Of a stretch of 64,000 nucleotides of DNA, positions 35,248 to 45,744 are shown in pieces. Made by a program: the position numbers and the translations under genes. The DNA lies in the NCBI GenBank assembly GCA_023053685.1, contig JALIGW010000013.1, positions 16,095,501 to 16,159,500 on the forward strand. Reading direction: 5' to 3'. The stretch comes from Diadophis punctatus similis. Lineage: Eukaryota; Chordata; Lepidosauria; Squamata; Dipsadidae. The notes beneath the pieces were generated by a model. The model was not told the DNA's origin. It saw only the letters and a list, made by a program, of their open reading frames with translations, and made no database searches. The stretch's first letter is position 1, and every line of letters begins with the position of its first letter.

Positions 35248-36759
35248 AATTGAATTAAGCTCTTTTTTCTTTGTGGAAACAAAAACAAAAAACAGCTGGA
35301 AAGAAACCAAATCCCTATCTGTCACCTGAAAACCCTTGTTGAGCACAGATAAAAATCTCAAATTGTTGTCACTGTTTCTGCTTGAAAGGAGAACAGCTTT
35401 GCTTCTGTTGAAGTGGAGAGCAAATCATTTCAGTCACTGAATTGAAAGGAGAAATAAACTGCTCCCATTCCTACCAAAAAAAAACCCCATTGTCCCCAAT
35501 TCCCTGGTGGAAGTGAATCGCCAACTAGCCACTTTTCATAGGAAATCTCTCACCTTTTCCTCCCATACTTTCAGTCTCAGAGCAGTGTGAACCCAATATG
35601 CAAACTCATCGTTTCTGTGGTTCTCAAAAGACTGAGGACATATAAAGAATATCAGGACTGAATTAATATTCTTGCCAGCTGTCCAACAAAACTGTTTAAA
35701 AGTATCATTTAATCAATGCCTTGCCCTATCATCATTTCAGGTTGCCACCCCCCCAAAAAAAAAATCTTAACCCCATTCCACATAAAATGCAATTTAAAAA
35801 ACCAAGCAAGAAAAATCCTACAATGATTTAAACACCATTCAGGTGTTTTTGTTGTTTGTATCATATGCATCTGCTGGCCACATGGCATCAAAAAAAAAAT
35901 TCTGAATGGTGTCTATGAGGGGGAGCTGTTAAGCTGCCATGCCATCATTCTTTTGTTGCATTGAAAATGTTTCTAAGGCAGATTTTCAGTATGATACCAT
36001 GGAGGAGAGGAAAAAGACATTTTGACCTTATTTCTTCATGGTCTGAAGGAGGTTGTCTTGAGCTTCAGAGCAGGAGGAAGACAAGCAGGAGGCAGAATGA
36101 GTCAAGAAATCCAATTGAAAAAAAATGTTAAACCACAAGCACTGTAGATGTACAGAACCGCAAGAAGCTGAAAACCTTTGCTGCTGTTTCAGACAAACTG
36201 ATACAGAAGAGAAATAAGTCAACGGAGTTCTCAAACCCAACTGATAATGCAAGACTGAACAGGATTAAAGCCAGTTCCAAGCTAACTAAAAATCTTCTGT
36301 CAAAATACCTTTTTTTATTTAAAAGAATCGAATGACAGTATTCACGAATACCAAATCATAATTATCTGACTTCACCAGAGTTGAAGAAGCCACATACCGT
36401 GTTCAAATGTTACACAACGCTTGATGGCAAAACGGTGTAGAACAGTTGATAATCATATACAATTCAAGAAGTGCACACAGTGCAAGTAACACTAAATCAG
36501 CTTCATGAGTGAATATAACCTAAGATCAAGCAGTGCAACATTGTCACCTTTTGGTAAATAGGCAGAGATTCAAATCCCTTCACCAGGTTCCATGTGCCAT
36601 TGTGCAATCTTCTAGGATGGCACATACATATATGTTGTGGGGCGTTGCAAATGTCATCCAAAAGTATGACAAGCACCCAGGCATACTTGACTCTTCATCA
36701 TAACAAGGTGATCATTTTTATGCCAAAAATTACTAATTTGTGCTACAAAGAATTTAGAC
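35248..36759. other. Unassigned DNA
   Basis: No gene or repeat recognised. Confidence 0.5.
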
Positions 36760-36892
36760 CAGTGTTTCTCAACCTTGGCAGTTTGAAGATGTGTGGACTT
36801 CAACTCCCAGAATTCCCCAGCCAGCGTTGCTGGCTGGGGAATTCTGGGATTTGAAGTCCACACATCTTCAAACTGCCAAGGTTGAGAAACAG
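36760..36892. mobile_element. Fold-back (palindromic) MITE, copy 1
   Basis: CAGTGTTTCTCAACCTTGGC...CCCCAGCCAGC is followed at once by its near-exact inverse, so the whole unit is one long hairpin with a centre near 36,826. The copy at 38,473-38,612 has the same plan and shares TGTGGACTTCAACTCCCAGA. Confidence 0.85.
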
Positions 36893-37570
36893 CAAGCTAT
36901 TCACAAGAAACAATTTGAGAGATAAATTATGTCTCCTCTCCCACACTTTTTGTACTATTTTGTGTTATTTTCAACTCCCCCAACCCCTGCTGATTGATTT
37001 CTGAACAGTTATCTTCTGGCACTCAATTGCTAATTATGCTTGCATGTAATATAGCTTATAAAGGTTGTGTTAAATTTTTCCTTTAAGCAGGCAAGACTGT
37101 TTCTATCTCAGAAACCATCTAACATTGGGGGGGGGGGGGTTTGACCAGGAAAACTACAAGAAGTGTGAAGAAGCTTTTCTTCTCTATTCTATTTTCTCAA
37201 TGCCATCATTTTTATGGTTGTTGCTTCCTTATACACATTCCTCCACCTCAAATCAGCAAGCACTAAATATATTGTTATAGAGCGACAGAGAAAGAGAGAC
37301 CGATTACTAAGACCTGATAATCCTCACAAACATAATTTGGAATGACTCAGTGGGGGGGGGAGGTTTTTCCCTCCAACTGTTTGGAATGAGGAAGAAAGGG
37401 AAATGTACTGTACTAAATACAGTGACCTTATTAACACTGACCCAAGATTTTTTTCTGCTTGAGGAAAAAGGGAACTTTTTAATGTGTTGGATATGTGAAA
37501 AGATTGTACCTCTCTTAGAAACAAAATTGAAAAAATAAGATATATCATAAAGCAAAGAAGATATAGACAT
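36893..37570. other. Unassigned DNA with a G13 run
   Basis: No gene recognised. A run of 13 G lies at 37,127-37,139. Confidence 0.5.
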
Positions 37571-38085
37571 ACTGTGTTTCCCTGAAAATAAGACATGTCC
37601 CCATAATAAGGCCAATTAGCCTTTTCAGCGCATGAGCTGAAATAAGCCCCCCCCCCAAAAATAAGACCACCCAACTACTTTCCGGGGAAAGCAGGGGACA
37701 TGCCGGGAGCCGCTCTTTTTGCGGAGGGCACTCTTTTAGCCGGGAGAGCAAGAGCGAGAGTAAGCGAGAGGCGGCTACACGCATACCCCGTGGGACTAGC
37801 TCAGTTCCTCTGGCCTCTGCCTATGGCAATTTGAAACACACTCCTGCCTGTGAGGAAGAGGAGGCGAGCATCGATCCCTGCCTCACCACCTCCTCGCAGG
37901 CAGGAGTGTGTTTCAAAATGCTGCCAGAGGTGTGTGCGTGCAACGGCACAAGAAGCCTTGCAGAGTCTGCTCTATGAGGCAGTTGCAGCGGGCCAGCCAC
38001 TCAGCCGGTGCCAAGAACAGGGAGGGGAGGCGGAGGTGATGGGACATCCAATCCCACGCTCGCCGCCTACTACACCCCCAAAATA

Positions 38086-39086
38086 CCGTATTTTTCGGAG
38101 TATAAGACACACCTTTTTACCCCAAAAAAGAGGGTGAAAACTTGGGTGCATCTTATACACTGAATGTAGCCCCACCCACCCAGCCACCCCCACCCTTTGG
38201 CCTCTGTCTTCCAGCAATTTACCTGTTTGCAGCAAATAGGGAAGAGCCTGTAAAGCCAAGCAAGTCACTAGCAGCTTTCCGAGGTACAGCTGATTTGCCA
38301 CGTGGGAAAATGAAAGTGAAACTAATTGCAAAGAGGCAAATAGCTGGAAGAGACACTCAGATTTTTATTTTCTGCTGAACTGGATGGAAGGGGGTAAGTG
38401 AATAACTATAAATGTCTGTAGAATGTTCAAATTATTAGACTTATTTTTTAAAGACTGCTTTATTGTTCTAGGGGTCTCCAACTTTGGCAATTTAAAGACT
38501 TGTGGACTTCAACTCCCAGAATTCCACAGCCAGCTTTGTTAGCTTTGCTGGCTGTGGAATTCTGGGAGTTGAAGTTCACAAGTCTTAAAGTTGCCAAGGT
38601 TGGAGATCTTTGTAAATCTAGACAACTTAACAAAATAAAGAAGCCTTTTAAAATAAATGCTTGCTCTGAAGAGGCCCAGTGCTATTGTATCTTCTTTTAA
38701 ATAATAGAGAATAATGTATACTTTCAGAAATTTTTATTAATTTTAACAGCTCTATATAAGTATAGTCTGAAATGTAACAGTGACCTGTTTAGTATTAGAG
38801 TTTAGTTACCTTGGAGTAGATCTATTTAAATAATCAGGAGGAGTTAGTGTGACTACATTTAAGAAAACTTTCTGGCATAATGTACATTTCTCCAATTTTT
38901 TGCTATTTCTATGGGTCAAGCACACATGCACAGAAATACACAGCAAACAGTGTATATCATCTGTGCTGTTTGCTATTTGCTGTTTGGCAAATTGCTTGGT
39001 GGCAGAGGCCTTTTTTCCTTGTTTTCCTCCCCCCAAACTAAGGTGCGTCTTATACTTCGGTGCGTCTTATACTCCGAAAAATACGG
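38086..39086. mobile_element. TA-flanked element family M2, copy 1
   Basis: The termini CCGTATTTTTCGGAGTATAA and TTATACTCCGAAAAATACGG are perfect inverse repeats, flanked by TA at 38,084-38,085 and 39,087-39,088. The 1-kb inside has no transposase ORF and contains the fold-back unit at 38,473. The same ends bound 61,266-61,897. Confidence 0.9.
38473..38612. mobile_element. Fold-back MITE, copy 2, nested
   Basis: TCCAACTTTGGCAATTTAAAG...AATTCCACAGCCAGC is mirrored by GCTGGCTGTGGAATTC...GTTGCCAAGGTTGGA. It lies inside the M2 element and so inserted later. Confidence 0.82.
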
Positions 39087-39194
39087 TAATAAGTCCTCCC
39101 CCGATAATAAGGCCAAGGCCATATTTCGGGGTTCAAAAAAATATAAGGCCCTGTCTTATTTTCGGGAAAACATGGTACATAATTAACAGATTAA

Positions 39195-39282
39195 CAGAGT
39201 TGGAAGGGACCTTGCAGGTCATCTAGTCAAACCCCCTGCCCAAGCAGGAGACCCAAATCTGCCTCTACCTAGGATCGAACTC
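39195..39282 (-). mobile_element. CR1 3' fragment
   Basis: ACAGAGTTGGAAGGGACCTT, GCAGGTCATCTAGTC and CCCTGCCCAAGCAGGAGAC are the reverse complement of the CR1 3' UTR. A tetranucleotide repeat follows directly. Confidence 0.85.
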
Positions 39283-39322
39283 ACATACATACATACATAC
39301 ATACATACATACATACATACAT

Positions 39323-39385
<63 letters not shown>
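39283..39385. repeat. (CATA)n-(CA)n compound microsatellite
   Basis: About 14 CATA units then about 23 CA units, directly abutting the CR1 fragment. Confidence 0.97.
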
Positions 39386-39386
<1 letters not shown>

Positions 39387-40125
39387 TTCATAAATACATA
39401 TATTTAGGAAGCTAATGTTAAATTAAATTCCTATTTTGGGCAGATAGGTTAATAATTGCTTAAATCTGGATGCTTTTAGAATAATTTAACAATAGAAAAA
39501 ATGAGTTTTAACATATGATCAGTTGCTCTTCAGGAAAAAAAATCAGTGATAAGATTTGAACAGAGATTATTCTTATTTTATTAGATGTGGATTATATAGA
39601 TTGAATTAATAAGAATAATAGTCCAGGTGAGTCTTGTAATGAACCTTGATTTATATGCCAATTGGATATTGTTTAAATGGAATAAAATAATGGAATAAAA
39701 TAATAATAAAATGAAGGGAAAAACACTTATCCACTGAAGAATTCAATTGGATTGGCAGGTGTATCTTACCTTACCTATTTATTTATATTTCATATATTTT
39801 AACCACCCATCTCCCTCAGAGCAAACTAATTTCTGAGTTCAGGGAAGGGCTTCTATATATATTTTAGATTCATGTTCCAGAAAACATAAATGAATAGAGA
39901 GAGCAAGAAAAAATAGTTGTTTCATTTTAGCTGATCATAGAGCTGGTTGGATACTGAACTGGTTGTGTCCTGCAACATGTATGATGGCTGTAGCTATTCT
40001 GGATAGCTTGCAGTGATGATAGCCACAGTAGACAAAGACTGCTCCAGTGGTGGTGATAAAATCTAAAGCTTTTTACACCCTTTGACTCAATAATAGGCAA
40101 AGAAAGCAGAAGGTGTTGGAGAACA
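39386..40125. other. Unassigned AT-rich DNA
   Basis: No recognisable feature. Confidence 0.5.
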
Positions 40126-40133
40126 TCCTAGGT

Positions 40134-40477
40134 CAGTGATGGCGAACCTATGGCACGGGTGCCACAGGTGGCACGCGGAGCCATATATGCTGGCACGCGA
40201 GCCGTTGCCCTAGCTCAGCTCCAGCACGCATGTGCGTGCCCACCAGCTGATTTTTGGCTTGTGCAGAGGCTCGGGGGGGGCATTTCAGCCTCCACAGGGC
40301 CTACGGGGTGGCGGGGGGAGCGTTTTTGCACTCCCCAAGCTCAAGAAAGCCTCTGGAGCCTGGGGAGGGCGAAAAATGGGCCTACCAGGCCCACTGGAAG
40401 TTGCAGGGGGTGGGGCAAGTGGGGGGCTTTGAATTATGGGTGTGGGCACCCGAGGAAAAAAAGGTTCGCCATCACTG
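40134..40477. mobile_element. hAT-like MITE family H, copy 2
   Basis: The termini CAGTGATGGCGAACCT and AGGTTCGCCATCACTG are perfect inverse repeats. TCCTAGGT is duplicated at 40,126-40,133 and 40,478-40,485. It is shorter than copies 1 and 3 because of internal deletions. Confidence 0.96.
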
Positions 40478-40599
40478 TCCTAGGTATTTCAATTTATTAA
40501 GCATAAGAAAAAAACCCAGTAAACAATGTATTAATGAATTCAACCCATATTAGCTAGCTAAATTAATCTAACTTTAAGACAAACAAAATAACTCTGAGA

Positions 40600-40976
40600 G
40601 CACTGATGATGCCACATCAATATGGAGAACAGTAGCCAATGTGATGGGAACATTTTTATTAATAACCTGAATAGCAAGAATTATGTACTGATTGTCAGAA
40701 TTGTAGATGGCACAAAATTGGGAGGTTGGGCCAACTCTTATGATGACAGAATTAAATTTCGATAGACTCTGGAGAGGTTGGAAGTTGGGTTGAGAGGAAC
40801 AAGATGTCCTTCACAGGAAGAAACGTAATGCATTGCATTTACAGAGGAAAACATTCAATAAAGGGGATTCATGGCTTGGAGAAGAACTTGATTGAAGAAC
40901 TTGGAGAATATATTGCTGAGGGTTGGAATAGATGATATTCATGAACTCTTTCTACTCCATAATTTTATGATTCTGT
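40600..40976 (+). mobile_element. Degenerate CR1 LINE 3' portion
   Basis: GGCACAAAATTGGGAGG corresponds to the codons after the CR1 FADD box (DDTKLGG). The end GGGTTGGAATAGATGATATT...CATAATTTTATGATTCTG is a CR1 3' UTR and tail. There is no open frame, so the copy is old. Confidence 0.75.
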
Positions 40977-41237
40977 TATTCTAAAGTGGACAGTTAACAA
41001 AAAGTAAGCAAAGATGTTATTTTGCACTATACAACACAAGCTATCACACAGAATTTTGTAACTTTGTAAAAAGTCATTTCTGCCTGACCAGAGTAGAGAG
41101 AAATATAAAATTGCTTTAACTGATCTGGATATTGCAAGTAACAAAACATGACACCAAGATACAAATCTGAAACATACTAGTGTCAGATGTCAGGCTCCAA
41201 ATACCAAGCGCAGAATTTGCATCAGAACATTACCATG

Positions 41238-41855
41238 TGTTGTGGCCCGCCAGCGGCCAGCAGAGCTGGCGACAGACTCGGACAGTGAGGAGGTTGGGGA
41301 GGAACATGGGCCAGTCCTGGAGTCTGGGGAAAGCTCTGATGAGTGCTCTGCATCGGAGGCAGAGTTGGGGCCAGAGCCATCCAACAGTTATCAGCCACCT
41401 TTGGAGTCGGAGATAAGTGGGGCTGAAGAACAGCTGGAGCCTGTTCCCAATGTGCGCATGCGCAGAGCTGCCAGGAGAAGGGAACAGTTAAGAAAGAAGG
41501 GCTGACTTGGGAGTAAAGGCACAGTTGGACTGTGAATGGCCCCTCCCATAGGGAATAAAGAGGAGCAAAAGGGGAGTGGAGTTTGCAGGAGACAATTAGT
41601 TCATTTCAGTGGTGTGAAGATCTGTCTCAGAGACTCCTTGCCAAGTCTTTCCTTGTACAGCATTGCGTTTGGAAGATATCGGCCTGGCAGCTCTCCAAGC
41701 CTGATAAGGTCTGTGGTTGTAAATTCACCTTTGAAAGACTGTTTGCCAGGACTTCACTGGATGTGAATGAGCGGAATTCACATTAGCTTAATAAAAAGGG
41801 GTTTTATCGGGACAAGGAGTCTGCTGCGTGCTTTTGTAAAGCCTAGGTCAGAACA
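41238..41855 (+). mobile_element. Solo LTR, 618 bp, with internal ORF
   Basis: It runs from TGTTGTGGCCCG to AGGTCAGAACA and is flanked by CCATG at 41,233-41,237 and 41,856-41,860. TTAATAAAAAGG near 41,788-41,799 may be the poly(A) signal, giving plus orientation. A perfect TGCGCATGCGCA lies at 41,453-41,464. No internal gag, pol or env sequence is adjacent. Confidence 0.92.
41242..41505 (+). other. Open frame inside LTR, acidic-then-basic, 87 residues
   Basis: This open frame lies in the upstream half (U3-like) of the solo LTR. The chain is strongly acidic for about 70 residues (SDSEEVGEEHG, SGESSDECSASEAE) and ends basic (MRRAARRREQLRKKG). I know no matching domain. It may be the overlapping tail of a lost internal gene of the element, or a chance frame in a GC- and GA-rich LTR. 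The nominal start is not a clear ATG with Kozak context. Not a host gene. Confidence 0.4.
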
Positions 41856-41939
41856 CCATGTACATTCATTTGGACGTGATCTTGGCTTGATGTAAAGTAG
41901 TAAATTGTCTGAAAGTTACAATTCTAAACTTCTGTTTGA

Positions 41940-42110
41940 GCAGGTGGCAATATCTGGCAAACCTTTTTTGAGCTTCAAAACTAAGCAGGATTGGTCTTGG
42001 TTAGTAATTGGATGGGAGACCTCCAGAGAGTCCTGAGGCTATACACTACACTTGGGAAGTAGAAAAAGATCCCCACCAAAAAGACAATGGAAATAATTCA
42101 CCTCAAGCTG
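41940..42110 (+). mobile_element. 5S rRNA-derived SINE or pseudogene
   Basis: AAACTAAGCAGGATTGG, TTGGTTAGTAATTGGATGGG and GAGACC match, with a few changes, the internal control region of eukaryotic 5S rRNA (A box, intermediate element, C box). The 5' third is diverged. A non-5S tail (AAGATCCCCACCAAAAAGAC) follows, which favours a 5S-headed SINE over a simple 5S pseudogene. Confidence 0.75.
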
Positions 42111-43387
42111 GTTGAAATTTTACCTTTTAACTTGTATTACCTATCTTACCTTGTATTATCTTGCATCCAAGTTCCGTTTTGGGCTGTTTATTATACTGTA
42201 TACTCTTTAAAAATTAAAATTCTGCAAATTGTGTACAGGAAATTTTGCAAAATAATATTAAATCTAGAACCTGGAGGAAGGCAATCATTGCTTTGAAAGC
42301 AGTGCAAAAATTAAATATTGCCATAAAATGGTACATTAATGAGTCATAGCCTATTATGAAGACATACAGTACATTTCTGAACAATAGGAAAAAGCAGTCA
42401 ATTATAGTTCTAGGAATCCAAATTAATGGTCTTTGATAAAGTAGTTTAGTTTTACTTAGACGTGTCATAAGAAACTTCTAAAACTTTGGAATAAATGAAA
42501 GGAATGCTCATCATAGCAATGTTATGACCATTTAATCGTTTTTCCATAAGAAAAGATTAAAATGCTTTACTTATGCTAGATTAAATGCTTACTCGATAAT
42601 TGCAATGGACAGTATGCTTTCAGAATAGGAGAATTAAATTAAAAGAAAGACAACTGCAGAAAATGTACTAGTGGTAGAATTAGAGAGGGTTTCATCAGCT
42701 CCTGATGCCTCCACTGTAATGAATCTGTCAAAAGATAATAATATTTTAGTGAAAGGTGCGATTGGATAAGTCACGTTATTTATTAACTGTTACCTTAAAA
42801 TATCACTTTTGTCTTATTATTAAAGAGTGGTTAGAGTGCAGCAGGGCTGCCTGACATAAAGCATTAAAAAAAGATTATAGCTCTAACAGGGCTCAGAGTA
42901 TATTCTCTGTGCTGTAAACTCTATAGCATAATTTACTAATACCTGACGAGCAGAACCAGCCAGAGAAGAACACTAAACCAGCAGAGACCGGATCCTTAGT
43001 CTGCTCCCGTAACCCATCCAGCACATTTAGAAGAGTCCCCTGGAGCTATATTTGTCACAGCACTTTTAACCAGCCAATATCAACATCCTTAGCATCTAAC
43101 CTTGATGTTTCAAACTGCCACAATTAAATATCTGCTTTTTGCTTACATGGCTTGAGAACAGATAGAAGAGGAAGAAAACATCGTATCACAGAACGTGAGA
43201 TTCAAGCTGCCTTCAAGTTCTCCCTCCCTGATAGTCTATCCCAAATCAATAAGAAAAAAATAGGAGCCCATTTTTAGAACTCACATAAGATAGGCTAAAA
43301 ATTTAGCTATTTCCAGAAGAATATAATTTTTCCATGTAAAAAAACAATGTGTTGAAATAAGAAGAGTCACATGGAAATAACCTGGGA
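42111..43387. other. Unassigned AT-rich DNA
   Basis: No gene recognised. About 42,740-43,140 is repeat-free and could be conserved noncoding, without direct support. Confidence 0.45.
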
Positions 43388-43531
43388 TCTTCTCTTCTCT
43401 TCTCTTCTCTTCTCTTCTCTTCTCTTCTCTTCTCTTCTCTTCTCTTCTCTTCTCTTCTCTTCTCTTCTCTTCTCTTCTCTTCTCTTCTCTCCTCCCCTCC
43501 CCTCCCCTCCCCTCCCCTCCCCTTCCCTCCT
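43388..43531. repeat. (TCTTC)n-(CCCCT)n polypyrimidine microsatellite
   Basis: About 20 TCTTC units pass into about 8 CCCCT-like units. The plus strand is purely pyrimidine over about 140 bases. Confidence 0.97.
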
Positions 43532-43803
43532 CCCTTCCCTTCATTGTGCTCTGCTCAAATCTTGTATCTCCCTTCATGAGTGGGTTAGGATTAGGATTAG
43601 TTTATATATTTTGACTGTAGTGCCCACATATTTTTGGCAGCTGTATAAATATAGGAGCTGTAAAGGTTTTGAAAAAAGTTATGTGGCATTTCAAGTCTTT
43701 AACATGGTTTTTAGAATCCCACATGTAGTTTATCACAGTCTTGGTTACCTTGTCCATGGATTCTAAAACTAAGGCTACTTTACCAATTTACATTTTAGGA
43801 TAC

Positions 43804-44416
43804 AGGTAGTCTTCGCTTAACTACCAGTCATTTCAAAGTTATATCATATGTAGAATTGTTTTATGGCCTGTAAAAGATATGCTGTCATTAATGGTTGTGT
43901 CTGCCCCCAAATCCCCCACAGTCATGTAACCAGTGGTGGGTTCCTACCAGTGCAGTCCACTCTATTGCACCGGTAGCGGCGAGCTGGTGACATCACCAAG
44001 AGGTTACCGACCTGATGTGGTCGGTTGCCGGTCCCTAGGAACCGCCATCTTTTTTTGCAATTTTTTTTGCGATTTTGCACGAGGGACCGCACGCACATAG
44101 CGAGCATGCGCACACACAAAATGTGGTGATGCGCATGCAGCGCACCGGTAGCAAGGTAAGAGAGCAACCCGCCCCTGCATGTAACTGCATGTTGTGTGGG
44201 TCAGCTTGACAACCAGTTGCAATGGGTTATAGTAATAAAATTACAATTCACAATATTTTTTGCCCTGTCCCAATGAAATAAATCGGTTCACTTAACAACC
44301 ACCATGAAAAAGGCAGGAAAATTGTTTCTGTCTATGTAAGTGCCTTGACTTATGACTGCAATCATTTATGGCCATAACTCCAGTTTCAATTATGGTTTTA
44401 TATTGAGGACTACCTC
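43804..44416. mobile_element. CAGGTAGTC-type MITE, split copy
   Basis: It begins CAGGTAGTCTTCGCTTAAC and ends TATTGAGGACTACCTC, which are approximate inverted ends. The inside has CGGTTCACTTAACAACC and TTATGGCCATAACTCC, as in 5,428-5,812. It is interrupted by the MITE at 43,931-44,177. Confidence 0.75.
43931..44177 (+). mobile_element. CAGGGG-type hAT-like MITE, nested copy
   Basis: It starts CAGTGGTGGGTTCCTACCAG and ends CAACCCGCCCCTG. CATGTAAC is duplicated exactly at 43,923-43,930 and 44,178-44,185. It keeps CACCGGTAGCGGC and GCAGCGCACCGGTAGCAAGG. It sits within the CAGGTAGTC element and is therefore younger. Confidence 0.93.
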
Positions 44417-45744
44417 TAATGCCCTGACTTAAAAACATCACCTCTAATCTAGGTTCACTATCTTTTGGTGTCACTATCTTTTGATAATCTCAACAGGAGA
44501 TTCAATTGTTAGAGAAGTGCCTGGCCTTGAAATATTTTATTTGGAAAGGCATGATCAAAATATCTCCTCATACCATTTTCCAAATTTAAGGAACCCCAAA
44601 CCATATCAGTGACAGCTGTGCAGAAATAAACCTAAAAACAACAGAACATTAACTTAATTTCTATTTTCCAGCAGCTTCAGAAGCCATGAGGGTTAAATTT
44701 CTTCATTTCCCAAAGTAACACCTGATAGTTGGAAAGGAAAAAGAAATGAATAAGAGGGTTTTCTAGTTCCAAATAGTTTTGACTCATAGTCTCCTATATT
44801 TATCAACATGCAAGACATAATGGAAGTTTGACAAATCTTAATAAAAGGGAGGGGCTTTGATCACATGACTGTGAACAGCATATTGACTTATTTTATTCTC
44901 TTGCTGTGGACACTTCTAATTATTTCCAATTCCTTATACCAGGCTTGCTTTTTGGCCTATTTTTCTCTCGCTAGGTCCTGGTGTCAATGTGGTAGATATC
45001 AATTTGTTACAGAGAAATCTAATTAAATCAAATTTTACATTTGCTTTAGGCAAACAATTAAATGTCCCAGTATTTTATGGACTCAAATCACCATCTATTT
45101 TTCCTCTCTCTCTCCTTAAACAATGTCATTGGAAAGTGCATATTGATTAATCAGAACATTCCATTTTTTTTAAAAAAAGAAGTCTTTTAAAGTCTTGAGT
45201 GTTTTTGCGATTAAATTCTCTGAGAAAACATTACATTTTAGTGCCATTTCTTCTCACACTGAGGCATTGTGCCTTGAGTGATTCATTCCTTTTCTTTTCC
45301 TCTCACCCACTGCCCTGTTGCAAATGACACCCCTTGTTCTATCAAAGGAAAATCTATATGAATGTATAAGTGAGAGAGCTGCCTGATTGTATACATTAGT
45401 GGGGGGAAAAACAATCCCACCCTGTGAGATTTCTTGTTCTCCTTTCTTGTATGTATCTCTTTAGCAGGGAGGCTCCCCAGGATCTTGTAATTGTATCACT
45501 AGTGATGGAAGAGAGACAAAGTGTTTTGAACAGGCTACAACTGATTTTCAACATTAAAGAGATTACTCTTAAAGGCAGATAGTCGGGTTTTATACATGTA
45601 GATAATTAGTCAAATAAGCTTTAAGCATGTCTTGTGCCTGGGTGCTATATTTGTTATAAAATTGCAAACAATTATTTCACTTTAGTCATTCTATTTTACC
45701 AGCTTACATAAAATATGTAAATATAATAGATATTTCGTTAATCT
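44417..45744. other. Unassigned AT-rich DNA
   Basis: No recognisable gene or repeat. Confidence 0.5.

Larger units (their letters stand above)
37573..39178. mobile_element. TA-flanked MITE family M1, large copy with nested insert
   Basis: The left end TACTGTGTTTCCCTGAAAAT and right end CTTATTTTCGGGAAAACATGGTA are inverted, as in 17,615-17,754. The left inner part carries CATAATAAGGCC and the right inner part GATAATAAGGCCAAGG. Between them lies the family M2 element (38,086-39,086), inserted at a TA. A GC-rich inner stretch (37,680-38,080) has no recognisable transposase. Confidence 0.7.

Noticed and set aside
34828..35253. Overlapping Pro/Gly-rich open frames as host exons
   Set aside because: They lie wholly inside the family H MITE and recur in its other copies.
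41940..42110. Functional 5S rRNA gene
   Set aside because: The 5' third is badly diverged, there is no T-run terminator at the right distance, and a foreign tail follows.
43281..43766. Glu/Arg- or Leu/Ser-rich open frames
   Set aside because: They are produced by the (TCTTC)n repeat.
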